A stretch of 64,000 nucleotides of DNA from Bagarius yarrelli (taxonomy: Eukaryota; Chordata; Actinopteri; Siluriformes; Sisoridae): contig VCAZ01000094.1 in NCBI GenBank assembly GCA_005784505.1, positions 1,243,193 through 1,307,192 on the forward strand, read 5' to 3'. The notes beneath the pieces are model-generated. The model was not told the origin of the DNA. It was given only the letters and a program-made list of their open reading frames with translations, and did no database searches. This document shows, one piece after another, positions 23,303 to 34,717 of this stretch. The position numbers and the translations under genes were made by a program. Within the stretch, counting starts at the first letter, position 1. Each line of letters begins with the position of its first letter.

Positions 23303-24545
23303 TGTCTGACTGTTGTGTTAAAGTTTAGACGCCCGTCTACGTCCGTCTAGGACTCGATTATGTCTGTTTATATCTGTTTACATCAGAGTCTGTCTGTTTA
23401 TATCTGACCAAATTTATCTGTCTATCTGTCTTACATCCAGTAGTCTTTAAAGTGTGTGTGTCCTGTGTAAAATAAAAATCGTTCAGTTTTGACCGTATCT
23501 GGACATTTTGCTGGTCCCAGCTAGAAATGCTGTCGTTTTTCTACCCCGAAAAAACGAAAAAGTCTAAAGGGTTTAATTCATGTAGCGCATCATCAAGTAG
23601 CTACACTACGAATTACGTCAATACGGTGTTAAAAAGTTGTCCCATTACTTACTTTTTATCATTTAAATATGTCTTCCCTTCCCCGAGGAGAACGTTCTTT
23701 AACATTAACCCCCTGAGGTCCGCGGAGGTGCCGGTGCCTCCAGCTTGCTTTTTATTTTTGTTTATGGTAAATTTTACTTAAATATTCCTTTGTTCAAGGC
23801 CATACAAATGAAAGAAATACATCCAAACTGTAAAGGGTCTACTTTTATTTTTGTATACTTACACAGTATATATAGGGGCATTTTTGGCATTTACCCTGAG
23901 GCCGTAGCTTATGTTACAGTGTATGTTACATCGGTACTATTTTAAAACCCAGATGCCTCTTACACAATTGATATGAAGGTCACATGATCTTTCCACACTT
24001 CCACACAGCTAACACATTAATATTTAAAAACTCGGAACCCTGACGATCCTTTCAGTAAAATGAGACAATAAATATGCTTTGGTGGTGTGGTAACACTCAG
24101 GATTAATCCTGTATTCCTGTAAATGGAGAAAGGCTTGAAGTCACTGACGTCAGAGAAACTGTTGGCCTGCAGCTTTGTGAAAACATTTCTTCTCCGCTTG
24201 ACTTCTTAATGGAAATGATTTGAGTTTCTATCCAGTGAAACGTCTGTCAGTGATGCTATCAACGCTAAACTGCTAAATCCTTCCAGAGCAAACGCAGGGA
24301 CAGAGCACTACCAGAACACTAAAGGAAGGAGTGTTATCACTAAATCTAGTTCGGTCATGTTTTGGTGCTTATCATTGATAATCTGTCTTCAAATGATTCA
24401 TTTTGATTTGTCGGCTGTTCCGCTCTGAAGCCTGATGATGCTGGAATGCAATTAATAAATTGAGACTTTGCTCTGTGCTAAATCAGGAGTTCTTAACCTA
24501 ATGAGAAAATTCATGGAGGATTAGAATGTTCCACCTGCACATCAT
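23303..24545. other. no gene seen
   Basis: Degenerate TGTC/TATC scraps to 23435, then unique AT-rich DNA. The plus frame 23527-23781 has no known domain. 24130-24520 is complex and could be conserved non-coding. Confidence 0.4.
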
Positions 24546-24556
24546 GTAAGTACACA

Positions 24557-24586
24557 GCGGACAGACAGACAGATAGATAGACAGAC

Positions 24587-24653
<67 letters not shown>

Positions 24654-24727
24654 CTAGACACTGTAGATAGATAGACAGACAGATACGAGAGATAGAATAG
24701 ACACTGTATATAGACAGATAGACAGAC

Positions 24728-24781
<54 letters not shown>

Positions 24782-24782
24782 G
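24557..24782 (-). repeat. compound GATA/GACA array with TAGACACTGTA spacers
   Basis: GATA and GACA runs separated by CTAGACACTGTAGATAG and ATAGACACTGTATATAG, the reverse complement of the spacer in the array at 22891. Confidence 0.9.
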
Positions 24783-25237
24783 CCTAGTGTAAATTAAAAC
24801 ATACACAAACATTTGTCCATATAGTTGAAGACTGCAGGAAGCCCCTAAACTCCTTGAAGACATAGTGTGTTACAATGGGGTGGGAAACCATTTTTTTTAA
24901 GTTCATGAATCTTTCTAAATCTGACTGGATTTACAGACGAGTTCTATGAATCATAAACAACATGTCGGGCCAGGAAACCCTTTCCACTCCCACACACCCA
25001 TCTCAAGCAAGCAATGGACGAATGACAAAATCTGTTTATACCCGGAACTCTGGTGAGGTTGATATGAGAAGTGCTCAAGTTCTTGAGATTTTATGCCTAG
25101 ACTCTGAAGCGCTGCATGACTAGAACAGTGGCTGCAGGTAGGTGAGGTAACATATTTAATGCGGGGTGAGGTGAGGGGACTATTTAAGCACCAGTTTTAA
25201 ATTCAGTAGTGTCCCTGATCTAATTGGGGGCTCAGGG

Positions 25238-25626
25238 CAGAATTCACTTTGCAGTTTTTTAACCTCTGGACTGCAGATATCAGTGCAACCATAACATCAG
25301 AGTTCATCATCACTGGTTCTGCCATTGTAAGAGAAAGCAATCCAAACATGTATTATTGGAGCCATTCGTTTGATCAGGACCACTTAAAAGAACAGAATGT
25401 ATCTCAATGGGACTAAAGATATATTGATCGTGCAAAAAAAAAAAATCTGGACCATCTGGACACCATTTTCAAATGTGGCATGGTAGAATTTACTGCTGCT
25501 TTTTCAACCCCTGGACTGTAGCCATCTTTGCAAGCATTACCTCAAAATCCATAACCAATAGAGAGAAAGCAATCTAAAAATTGACCAGGACTTCTTGGAG
25601 GAACTGATCTTGTATCTCAATGGGAT
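25238..25626 (+). repeat. diverged tandem duplication, two units
   Basis: Unit 1 starts at 25238 (CAGAATTCACT, AACCTCTGGACTGCAG, GAGAAAGCAATCC, TATCTCAATGGGAC). Unit 2 starts at 25484 (TAGAATTTACT, AACCCCTGGACTGTAG, GAGAAAGCAATCT, TATCTCAATGGGAT). Landmark order is the same, with indels. Origin unknown. Confidence 0.7.
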
Positions 25627-25844
25627 CATGGATAGATAAAAAATAAATAATTAGTGCTTACTTTATTTGCTTAGTGTCAGAGATAAAGCTACCAGGCTAC
25701 CAGAGGGCAAAGATATTTATTTGTATATACACTTCTTTTGTTATTTTTGTCATATGTAAGTCTCTTGCTGGCTTTAACCCTGTCTTGTCATTGGTTGGTT
25801 TCTTTAAGGTTCTCTGTTGAACCCCTATCTTTTGTGTTTGATAA

Positions 25845-26012
25845 GAGACTGAACTGTGACCTCGATGGCTTTGGGATGAACTGGAACACCACCTGTTCCA
25901 TCCAACATTAGTGTCTGATCCCACTAATACTATTGTAACTCTATGAACACACCTCACACCTTAACGTCTTATGGAGTTTATATAGGTGTGGAGGTTATTA
26001 TAGGAGGAACAT
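25845..26012 (+). mobile_element. Tc1-like transposase 3' fragment
   Basis: GGCTTTGGGATGAACTGGAA encodes the (H)LWDELE-type end of Tc1-like transposases. CATTAGTGTCTGATCCCACT and GGTGTGGAGGTTATTATAGG follow. Parallel to 21620. Confidence 0.65.
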
Positions 26013-26267
26013 TTTTTTGTGCTTAGTTGGGTTTTTTAATCATTAAACTATAATTTGCCCGTCCATCCTCCTAAATGTCCATTAACCGACGCATTAGTAT
26101 TGGTCTGGACAAGCCAGAAAAATACTATTCTCCAAAATGTTTGCAAATCCAAACTTTTTTTATTTAGCTTTGTGCATGTCATTATAATAGCTTAAATGCT
26201 AATTGCTAAGTTAATGGATCCAAGGGTCTTTACAGATGGCCACATGTCCTAAACCACCTGTTTAACA

Positions 26268-26291
26268 TTCACACACACACACACACACACA
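26268..26291 (+). repeat. CA microsatellite
   Basis: About 12 CA units. Confidence 0.85.
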
Positions 26292-26667
26292 GAGTCCAGC
26301 GTTAATGATAGCTCACCATGAGACTTGATTCAAACACTCTAATGCACAAAGGCTGAATGTCACCATGGATACATCGGGCAAAAACTGGGGGATAAAAAAG
26401 CAAATGCTTTCACAAGAGTGTGGGGCATTTGCCAGAAACCGTGTGAAGGTGGAGACCGTCGCCCACGTGAATGACACAAACAACTCAGCACGAATCACAC
26501 ACACTGCATAAAGATGCTTGGAGTTTATTCCCTACCACTGCACAAAGACTGGCAATGATTAAGGATTGTGTGATGTAACACACATGTGTTTAAAAGGCTC
26601 TCTTGATGCAGAAGATAATAAACAGTAGTTGGGTCTTTTAGCGAAGGAATAATGAAATGCTAAAACA

Positions 26668-27020
26668 TTCATTTATTCATTCATTCATCTTCTATACCCG
26701 CTTATTCCCTAATTCGGGGTCACAGGGATCTGCTGGAGTCTATCCCAGCTGTCTCTGAAAGGGCGAAAGGCAGGAGGGGGACACCCTGGACAGATCACCA
26801 GTCCATCACAGGACCACACACACTCACACTCACTCCTATGGGCAACTCAGAACCACCAATAAATCTAACATACATGTTTTTGGACTGTAGGAGGAAACTG
26901 GAGAACTCGGAGTAAACACAGACAAGCACAGGGAGAACATGCAAACTCCACACAGTAAGACCCGGGAATCAAAGCAGGGACCTTTTTGCTTTGAGGCAAC
27001 TAAGCCACTATGATGCCCTA
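26668..27020 (-). mobile_element. SINE family A, near full length
   Basis: ATTCATTCATTCATCTTCTA tail, then GGTCACAGGGATCTGCTGGA, GGGGACACCCTGGACAGATC and the head TTTGAGGCAACTAAGCCAC. Confidence 0.88.
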
Positions 27021-27237
27021 TACTAAAACATACAAAAACATTTTAGACACATTTACAGTTGTGTAAATCTATAAAAGCGTTATAAATAAACGGTGTTACT
27101 AACAGCATTACTTTTTATGGATAATTAATAAAAACGAATTACTGTTTCCCACATTATAACGTCGTTACCGTCACTGACAATGAAATGTGCCGTTGCTTTA
27201 TGTAAGCTAACAAAAGCTAATCTGAGCAGACTCTCTC

Positions 27238-27270
27238 AGCCAGACACTCGTAAGTCAAGGGGCCACTGTA
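27238..27270 (+). mobile_element. MITE family M terminus fragment
   Basis: CGTAAGTCAAGGGGCCACTG matches the right terminal inverted repeat of the element at 54455 (GTAAGTCAAGGTACCACT). Confidence 0.45.
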
Positions 27271-28020
27271 ATATACAAACACTGCCAAAAATTTATTTGC
27301 TGAAAATGTGGAAGACACACACACAAAATGTGGAAGAAAAACACACACACACACATGTATGTATATGTATGTATATACGCTTTTAACTATTAACTTTGTC
27401 TCAAATCAGCTTTGCGGAATAAGAAATTTTTAATAAAATTGATGGCGTTTAATATGTGATTTATATTTATTCCTAAAAAGCACACCAAAGGCGACACTTG
27501 CAAGAAAAAACTTTCTGAGACAAAATAAGGAAGGAACTTTAAAAAAGAGCATCAAAATGGCAACCCGTCCTCGTCCGGGTGACACCGGCGTGTGAGAACA
27601 AAACTCATTTCCCTTTTAAATGTATACACTCCAGTGGAATTGTGTAACAAAAGCTTACAATATACAATACAAAGTACTGTATTGTGTATTTGAGTACAAG
27701 CGAAATATAATGTTTAATTCCAGGGATTTTGCTAGCCGCGGATATTAAATGCCATAACTAAATGCTACGCCACACACAAGAGTAGGTAATGTACCGAGAA
27801 AAAGATTTTACAGTCTTTTATAAGTGGTGCATGTGCATGAGTGAGTATCCTGTACCGAGAGTATGAAATACTCCGAGGATTTAGAAAGGAACAGTAAAGT
27901 TGTAAATATCAACTACAGAACACAGCTCGGCTAATTTAGCCTGCGCTGTCTTTAATTAGCATGGCAGTAATGTAATTCCGCAGTCAGGACTCTGTCCAGG
28001 ACAAGAACAAAGACATTAAC

Positions 28021-28024
28021 ATCC

Positions 28025-28074
<50 letters not shown>

Positions 28075-28153
28075 TCTATTCTCACTCTCACACTTTCTCT
28101 CACTCTCACGCTTTCACTCTCTCCCCCTCTTTTGTCCATTTACTCTCATGCTT

Positions 28154-28194
<41 letters not shown>

Positions 28195-28226
28195 TATTTA
28201 CCCTTTCGCTTTCTTACGCTTTCACA

Positions 28227-28260
<34 letters not shown>

Positions 28261-28390
28261 TTCTCTTTTTTCTGTCTCGTCCATTCACTCTCACCCTTTT
28301 TACTCTCTCTCTCTCTCTCTGTCTCTCTCTCCTCTCCATTCACTCTCAGGCTTTTACTCTTTCTCTCTCTCTCTCTCTCTCTCTCTTTTC
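28021..28390 (+). repeat. CT-rich microsatellite block
   Basis: Several CT runs interrupted by CTTT and CACT segments. The long Ser/Leu frames are artefacts. Confidence 0.9.
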
Positions 28391-29160
28391 ATTACTATGT
28401 ATATTTCTCTTATTATTAAGCCCTTGTTTCATTTTCTTTCATATTCACTCCCTATGATGTCGTGTTATCTCGGTTGTGCTTTCTTTTTTGTGATTTTTCT
28501 TCAGCATATTTCTATTCTTTTCTCTCTTGCTCTCTCTCTCTCACCCACTCACTCGCTCTCTCGCACACACACCCTTTTTTTGCTAATTTCCTTATTGCGC
28601 TTCTTTTTTTTTTTTACATTTTTCTCTCCTCATTATCCAAAGACAGGCAAGGAAAAAAGAGACATGAAATCGGTGATGTCATTGCAGGTGAAGGCCACTG
28701 CGGTCCTTCGGCAAATCATTTCCTCTAGCGCGATTAGTCACAGAGGCCCACGCGCAAGGACGGTTCGCCTCGGGTTTGACAAAAAAGGGTTGAGGTTATA
28801 AAGGGATAAAAGATTCTGTGTGATGGTCCTTGAGCGCTGCTCAGCTCAATTATCCGCATTTCTAAGCTTTTCCTATTAGCAATGAAAATACCAGTCGTTA
28901 AAACATGCCGCAAGTTCAATGTCATGTTATTCACAATCTGATGAGAGAAAAAACATCGGCTTCAGCTCAGGCGTCTGTTACCAATAATGTACATTTTTAT
29001 TCTTATTAATCCAGAACATTATTCTAATGTTTTAATAAGCTCAATCAACTCAGTCAATCACTTTATATGTTTTTAATGATTTACAAATAATGTTTTTTTT
29101 CGTTAAAACATAAATTTTTTGGAGCCCGCGAAGGGCTACAATAACGCTGTCCTCCATTTT
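28391..29160. other. pyrimidine-rich then unique sequence
   Basis: CT-rich to about 28630. 28660-28800 is CpG-containing unique DNA (CTCTAGCGCGATTAGTCACA) that may be regulatory. No exon supported. Confidence 0.4.
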
Positions 29161-29162
29161 CG

Positions 29163-29225
29163 TATACAGTGGTACCTTGACTTATGAGTGTCCCAACTAA
29201 GGAGTTTTTCAAGATACAAGTCAGC
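29163..29225 (+). mobile_element. MITE family M terminus
   Basis: TACAGTGGTACCTTGACTTA, then GAGTGTCCCAACTAAG and TTTTTCAAGATACAAGTC, is the reverse complement of the right end of the element at 54455. It is cut off by a LINE fragment. Confidence 0.7.
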
Positions 29226-29495
29226 AGTAGACTGGACTATTGTAATACACTCCTGACCGGCATTCCCAAGATAACCATTAGACAGCTCCAGCTGCCACCA
29301 GAATACTGCGGAAGTGGTAGCGCAGTGGTTAAGATGTTGGACGGCACCACCAAGATAACACCACTGGACCCCTGAGCAAGATCCTTGACCCCCAATTGCT
29401 CAGTCCAAGTCGCTCTGGATAAGGGCCTTCTATGTAAAGCACTTTGAATTACCACTGTGTATGAAATGTGCTATTTGAATAAAATTGCTTTGCTT
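29222..29495 (+). mobile_element. LINE 3' fragment split by a SINE B
   Basis: The left piece encodes SSRLDYCNTLLTGIPK followed by RQLQL, matching the SRLDYCNSLLTG region of fish non-LTR reverse transcriptases. The right piece (29428-29495) is a typical 3' tail, AAAGCACTTTGAATTACCAC with GAATAAAATTGCTTTGC. SINE B at 29312-29428 lies between them. Confidence 0.7.
29312..29428 (+). mobile_element. SINE family B nested in LINE fragment
   Basis: GGAAGTGGTAGCGCAGTGGT, ACCCCTGAGCAAGATCCTTG, CCCCCAATTGCTCAG and CGCTCTGGATAAGGGC. Confidence 0.78.
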
Positions 29496-29662
29496 TGTGT
29501 TTGAGAGAGTGTGTGCAAGACTATGGCTAAATAAATCAAGAGAGCCTCAATGTTTTGGCGTAACACTGGATTACAGTAGATGTATGCAAAGGCATTTAGC
29601 GCCTCAGAAGTGTTTGTACAGAGTCACAGATTTGTGCCACAAAGAGATGCTTCAGTTAGCAG

Positions 29663-29676
29663 GTTGCCATGGCGAC
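29663..29676. promoter_or_regulatory. RFX X-box-like site
   Basis: GTTGCCATGGCGAC is a nearly palindromic match to the RFX X-box consensus GTTGCCATGGCAAC, inside a non-repetitive segment (29500-29870). Confidence 0.4.
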
Positions 29677-29889
29677 ACACCAAATTTCACCGTGTTTTTA
29701 ATGCACTGTCATTTTCAGACGGTCTTGCTGCATACTATCTGTGATGGTGACCATCTGCGGAGGAAGAAGCCTGTAGTGCATTTGATTAGGGTTTATAACA
29801 CTACATCATATTGTGTGTTAGTGTGGGAAATGAAGTACAGTATGAATGCGTTGCACACTTTTCTCTAAATGTTCCTAGGTTCTCAACCA

Positions 29890-30385
29890 CTTTAAGCTGA
29901 ACACCTTTGGGATGAACTGAAACCCCGACTGAACCCCAGATCTCCTTACTTCAACGTTATTCATAAGTTAGTCATAAGTTTTAAGTTGCATAAACATGTC
30001 TTGTCTTTTACCTCAACAAGGGAAGTGTTTATACTTCCAGTTTATTAACTACCTTTGAACTCCTTGAACTTGCCATCGCTCCGACTTCTGTAGTACGTCA
30101 AACTACCCCTAACCATACTGTAGAAAACATTCTTTTCTAACGGTTAGACACACCATTGTCATTAGTGTGTACGATTGCGAACTACCCTGCCTTTGATTAG
30201 AAAACGATGACAATTTACTCTACCTAAGCCAATCATCATCGATTATTTGTCCAACCTCACACTGTACACACCGTATAAGAATCTCACATTCTTAAATTGG
30301 GAGAAAATCTGGAATAAGATGTTGTAAATCACATACATTTGTGATGGTCAGGTGTCTATAAACTTTTAGCAACATAGTGTCGGTT
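29890..30385 (+). mobile_element. Tc1-like element 3' remnant
   Basis: GAACACCTTTGGGATGAACT encodes the EHLWDEL-type end of Tc1-like transposases. TGTGATGGTCAGGTGTCTAT with AACTTTTAGCAACATAGTG near 30340-30380 resembles a Tc1-like 3' terminus. The middle is diverged or foreign. Confidence 0.6.
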
Positions 30386-30394
30386 GCATGCTAC

Positions 30395-30530
30395 CCTGGA
30401 GAAGGAGGCAGGCAAAGGGACTTGCTCAAGGGCTCGACAGTAGCAATTTGGTGGTGGTGGCGCTTGAACTCTGATCATACATTCAACAACTCAGCACCTT
30501 AGCTGCCTTAACCACTTAAGCAGCCACAGC
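30395..30530 (-). mobile_element. SINE family C fragment
   Basis: AAGGGACTTGCTCAAGGGCT, CAACAACTCAGCACCTTAG and CCTTAACCACTTAAGCAGCC. It lacks the 3' GGGATATGCG part. Confidence 0.65.
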
Positions 30531-30844
30531 TCAATTTAAGTAACTTTCGGTAATTCAAACTCTTTTAGACCATGTCAGAACATCCAAATAAACAAGATAA
30601 TGCTGGTAAATAAACTATTTTGTTGATTTGACACTGTATGTTTGTATCTGGCAGATGACATGAAAATGAAACAAAAAGAATTATTGACATTATGTTCAAA
30701 ACAACATATGGTGTGTGCCTAGGCGCTCAAACCCTCAGAGTGCCACAAGGCTGGTGTCAAATGAATCATTGAGTATCAAGCCATTCGACCTAACTGAGCC
30801 CACACATGCACACTCACTGAAGGAACACTTCAGGAAGCTCATAC

Positions 30845-30929
30845 CTAATCCTGGTATCTTTGGCCCAGTATACCACTTTTCTTGCACGTCCTTTAGTGCA
30901 GACCGGGAGTCGGGAGTGAAGCGAATCAC
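30845..30929 (-). CDS. unassigned candidate internal exon
   Basis: An 85-bp minus-strand segment with a strong acceptor (TTTTCTCTCTTTGCAG, AG at 30930-30931) and donor (TTAG|GTATGAG, GT at 30843-30844). In phase 0 it reads VIRFTPDSRSALKDVQEKWY then TGPKIPGLG. A second frame, which would be phase-compatible with the candidate exon at 51265-51418, is also open. No transposon or simple repeat covers it. I do not recognise the family. Confidence 0.35.
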
Positions 30930-31179
30930 CTGCAAAGAGAGAAAAGATGGAGATTGTAACATGAAAAAAATGACAGAAAGACATATCCACACAATATGTC
31001 TGGCTACAAACAACAGCTGACACCAGAATCTATTTCAATCTGGTTCAAACTTATGTCTGGGACTGGTTTATATGCTGTACAAGAATAGACATGGTTATAA
31101 GGCTTGTACAAGCCCAAACTGTGAGGATTAAGAAAAAAATAATCATGATTAATTGATGTCATCTGACCAGAAATGAACC

Positions 31180-31465
31180 TTCGGTGGCTTAGTGGTTTAA
31201 TGTTGCCTCACAGCAAGAAGGCCTGGGTACGATTCCTGGGCAGAGCCTTTCTGTGTGGAGTTTACATGTTCTCCCCAGGCTTGCGTGGGTTTTTTTCGGT
31301 TTCTTTCCATAGTCTAAAAACATGTATGTTAGATTGATTGGTGATTCTAAATTGCCCATAGGAGTGAGTTTGAGAGTGTGTGTGGCCCTGTGATGGACTG
31401 GTGACCAGTCCAGGGTGTACCCTTTATGCCTTAAGCCCTTTCAGAGACAGCTGAAAATAAAATCA
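31180..31465 (+). mobile_element. SINE family A
   Basis: TCGGTGGCTTAGTGGTTTAA head, TTTCTGTGTGGAGTTTACAT centre, GTGATGGACTGGTGACCAGT and TTTCAGAGACAGCTG at the 3' side. Confidence 0.85.
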
Positions 31466-31551
31466 ACAAAAAAAATGATAGGCAGGACAAAGACAATACG
31501 CAAACATTGTAAGAAATAATAATATTGTACACCAAAGTACAACCCAGTGGT

Positions 31552-31990
31552 GGGCCGTCAGGGTCAGTAAGTGCTTCTCCGCTGCCTAAACACTATCAGA
31601 TTCACTGACCTATATTTACAACCTAAATTCTAATATTTGTTCTACAAAATTGTATTTAATTATTCCCATAACTTTTCCATTTTCTAGAACAAGCTCAACT
31701 GTTTTCACTGTGGAAGATTACAGAAAATGGTTCGGACTGCCGAGAGTATTATTGGTGTTGACCTGCCCACCCTTCAACAGCTTCATATATCCAGAATGAT
31801 GAAAAGGCTTGGAAAATCTCCTATATTCCTCACATCCAAGTCATTTTTTTTATCTGGTCGGTGCTACAGAACCCAGAATACCAGGACATCCAGGCAGAAG
31901 AACAGTTTCTACCCCCAAGCAATCTACCTTTATGAACAGTTACATATTTCCCCAAACTCACACAACATCCAGATCCTTTCTTTTCAGTGA
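31552..31990 (+). mobile_element. LINE reverse-transcriptase C-terminal fragment (with possible transposon end)
   Basis: 31685-31920 encodes MVRTAESIIGVDLPTLQQLH, then GRCYRTQNTRTSRQKNSFYP, matching the conserved 'VRTAEKIIG...RRYRSIRTRTSRHKNSFFP' tail of fish LINE ORF2 proteins. Frameshifts and stops make it inactive. CAGTGGTGGGCCGTCAGGG at 31557 may be a separate transposon terminus. Confidence 0.75.
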
Positions 31991-32314
31991 TGTACAGTGA
32001 CTTATTATGTTCAAATTGTCCACTTCTAAGATGGGTTATCATAGCATCTTTTCTTCTTCCATAACTTGTCTAGATGGCGTTGTTTATCCTCTTTATTCCA
32101 TTTTCTTTGGCACATTTGCTGTACACCTTCTTTAATTTGCCCTTTCACTTCCAGCTTACTCATTGTTGGAACCTAAATCTCTATATCTATATATGTGTTT
32201 AATGTCATCATACCGGATCTGCAGCGACGGCGCTGAACAAAACTGGCATGATGATGTTGGACACATACATTGATTGAGTTTTGTTATTGGTTAGGTCTAT
32301 AAAATAGTGTTAAA

Positions 32315-32440
32315 ATGTTGGTGATAGTGATAGCGCAGTTTTTATGATGTTGGATTACTAACTGGATGATCAACTCCCAGAACCACTAAGTTGACACTGT
32401 TGGGCCCCTGGCTCTAACTTGGTCCATCTGCCAAAATGTT
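32315..32440 (+). mobile_element. SINE family B, diverged
   Basis: GATAGTGATAGCGCAGTTTT, TGTTGGATTACTAACTGG and TGGGCCCCTGGC. The central block is shortened. Confidence 0.6.
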
Positions 32441-32544
32441 ATATATGTTAAAGGAAAATGTGCATTTCAGTAGCTTTTCTCCGAGTTTGAACAAGGCACG
32501 GGGACATGCTGTCACACATACTGTCATGAGCGTGTGCGTCCATT

Positions 32545-32740
32545 TACAATCACATTTACAGTATTTGGCAGACGTCCTTATCCAAAGCGACTTATATTTA
32601 TCTCTTTTAAACAACTAAGCTATTGGGGGTTAAGGGCCTTGCTCAACGGGTCCAGCAGTGGCAACTTGGTGTTGTTGGGAATAATACCCTGGGCTTCCAA
32701 TTAGCAGTCCAACAATTTAACCTCTGTGCTACGACTTTCA
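32545..32740 (-). mobile_element. SINE family B
   Basis: TTTGGCAGACGTCCTTATCC, AAGGGCCTTGCTCAACGGGT and head TTTAACCTCTGTGCTACGAC. Confidence 0.8.
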
Positions 32741-32764
32741 CAATTTTGACGCAGTAAAAAAAAT

Positions 32765-32900
32765 GTGTTGGACTGCTAATTAGAAAAGCATGGGTTCAAT
32801 TCCCAGCAGAACCAAGCCGATTACTGTTGGGCCCTTGAGCAAAACCTTATCCTGTCCTAACGCCTGTGCCGTTTCCAATTTATATGCATTAGACATTCAG
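32765..32900 (+). mobile_element. SINE family B, 5' part
   Basis: TGTTGGACTGCTAATTAGAA, CATGGGTTCAATTCCCAGCA and TACTGTTGGGCCCTTGAGCA. It faces the reverse copy at 32545, giving a head-to-head pair. Confidence 0.7.
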
Positions 32901-33264
32901 CCAAAAGTCCCAGACTGAGTAATGCACAGAAAAGCTGGTTCGGATAACAAAACAACGGATCTACATTATTAAGTAATGGCACAGGGAACCCAGTCTGAGT
33001 AACGCCACAATGGACTTTGGGCATTGACACAGAAGACGGATGGTTTTACGTCACAGTGGCTATAGATCAGGTAATAGGAAACAATAAAGCAGATGCAGAT
33101 TGAGTCATAACGTGAGCCATGTTTGCTGGGTGATAGATCAGGTAGCGACACCCACACAGTCCTCCGTACTCTGTAATATGAATATGAATTTTTTAAATGC
33201 TGCCAAAGGTTAAGTCAGAGGATAAATGCCATGGCCTTGGATTAACCCTGTATGTGTAGCATTT

Positions 33265-33297
33265 TTCTTTCTCTCTCTCTCTATCTCTCTCTCTCTG
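33265..33297 (+). repeat. CT microsatellite
   Basis: Short CT tract. The plus frame across it is spurious. Confidence 0.8.
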
Positions 33298-33439
33298 GAG
33301 GACAAATGCGTCACGCTTTATTTTCACCACTGAAGAGATTTGCTGGAGGATCTGTTTCCAGGGTTCTCCATGGTAACAGGAGACATGTTTATACAGGCTG
33401 GCTAAGAAATTTGATTTATCAAGATCTGCAATGCCACCA

Positions 33440-33640
33440 CACAGATTTCTTTTTTTCTTTTTTTTTTTACATCTATCCATTTTTGCCATTCAATTAAGTT
33501 CTCTCATGCACCATTCATTTTTTCATTCTTCTTCATTTTCATTCTTTCTTTTATTCTTTTTTTATCTTTATCACCTTCTTGTTGACTTCGTTGTCTACTT
33601 AATGTATTCTTTGAACGTTCTATTACTTCTTTCTTTTTTT
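33440..33640 (+). repeat. T/C-rich low-complexity stretch
   Basis: TTCTTTTTTTC-type pyrimidine richness. Phe-rich frames reflect this. Confidence 0.6.
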
Positions 33641-33644
33641 CATG

Positions 33645-33740
33645 ACTATTTTTATTCCCTAATTTGGGGTCAAAATTAGGGGATAAATTTTTGAGTTGAG
33701 TCTATCCCAGCCGTCTCTGAAAGGGTAAAAGGGCAAGGGC
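33645..33740 (-). mobile_element. SINE family A 3' fragment
   Basis: TTATTCCCTAATTTGGGGTC then TCTATCCCAGCCGTCTCTGA. A small internal rearrangement repeats the AATTTGGGG motif inverted. Confidence 0.7.
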
Positions 33741-33927
33741 ATTTTTTATTCTACATTTTACTCTTCACTTTTGGCTCATCCTGTCCTTTCTTCTTTTCTT
33801 AATTTCACTCATTTATAATCTTTTTCTTTACCGACATCACTTTTATTTTGCTGTGGCTCGTTTGAGTGGCTCTTTAACGGAAAGTGTCTTTTATTAATTA
33901 TTTTATTTTACTACATCACAGTAAACT

Positions 33928-34034
33928 CTCTCTTTCTCTTTCTTTATCTGTCTGTCTTTCTCTCTCTCTTTATATCTCTCTGATGGTTTTACTATCTCTC
34001 TTTTCTTTCCCTCACTCCGTCTCACTCTCGCTCG

Positions 34035-34098
<64 letters not shown>

Positions 34099-34121
34099 AT
34101 CTCTCTGATGCTTTTACTCTG

Positions 34122-34153
<32 letters not shown>

Positions 34154-34158
34154 TCTCC
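33928..34158 (+). repeat. CT-rich microsatellite block
   Basis: CT runs with CTTT interruptions. A near repeat of TATATCTCTCTGATG(G/C)TTTTACT occurs twice (33970 and 34097). Confidence 0.88.
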
Positions 34159-34278
34159 GCCGTTTACTTTTTTGCTCTGTCGATCTTGTCTCTAACTGCT
34201 CCATTAGACACAGTTGTTTATGCGAATAGGAAGTGAAATTTTAATCAAGTCGACTTCAGTCACACCTGCTGCTCACCG

Positions 34279-34284
<6 letters not shown>

Positions 34285-34332
<48 letters not shown>
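34285..34332 (+). repeat. CT microsatellite
   Basis: About 24 CT units without interruption. Confidence 0.92.
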
Positions 34333-34717
34333 TTTTTTCCTCTGTACACCGTTGTGTATAAACACTTGCTAACTTCCTCCGAGACTCATATTTGTTCTCT
34401 TTTGCGCTGTTCATTTTCATCAGGTCTCTATACACTCGCCTTCGTTTTTTTCTTGCTCGCCGCTCATCTGTCACTCATGCATGTGCTTTGTCACTCTAAC
34501 TACGCACTCTTTATACACAAATATTCTTGATTGCACTCTTTCTTTCTCGAGGTTTTTTTAAATCAAACACACACGATTTCTAAGTTAAAATTCAGGTCAT
34601 TTATTCAGTAGGATATAAAATCCATCAGAACACAAAAAAGGGATAAAAAAACATTTCATAAATGAACAATAGCCCAGATTTTCTTATTAAGTTTAAAAAA
34701 GTGACTCGGAAATCTAC

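Noticed and set aside
29485..29868. 127-codon plus-strand frame, the longest outside obvious repeats
   Set aside because: It begins in a LINE tail, has no recognisable domain, and unique DNA of this length can contain such a frame by chance.
31685..31990. Functional host gene from the VRTAESIIG... frame
   Set aside because: It matches the C-terminal tail of fish LINE ORF2 and is frameshifted and truncated.
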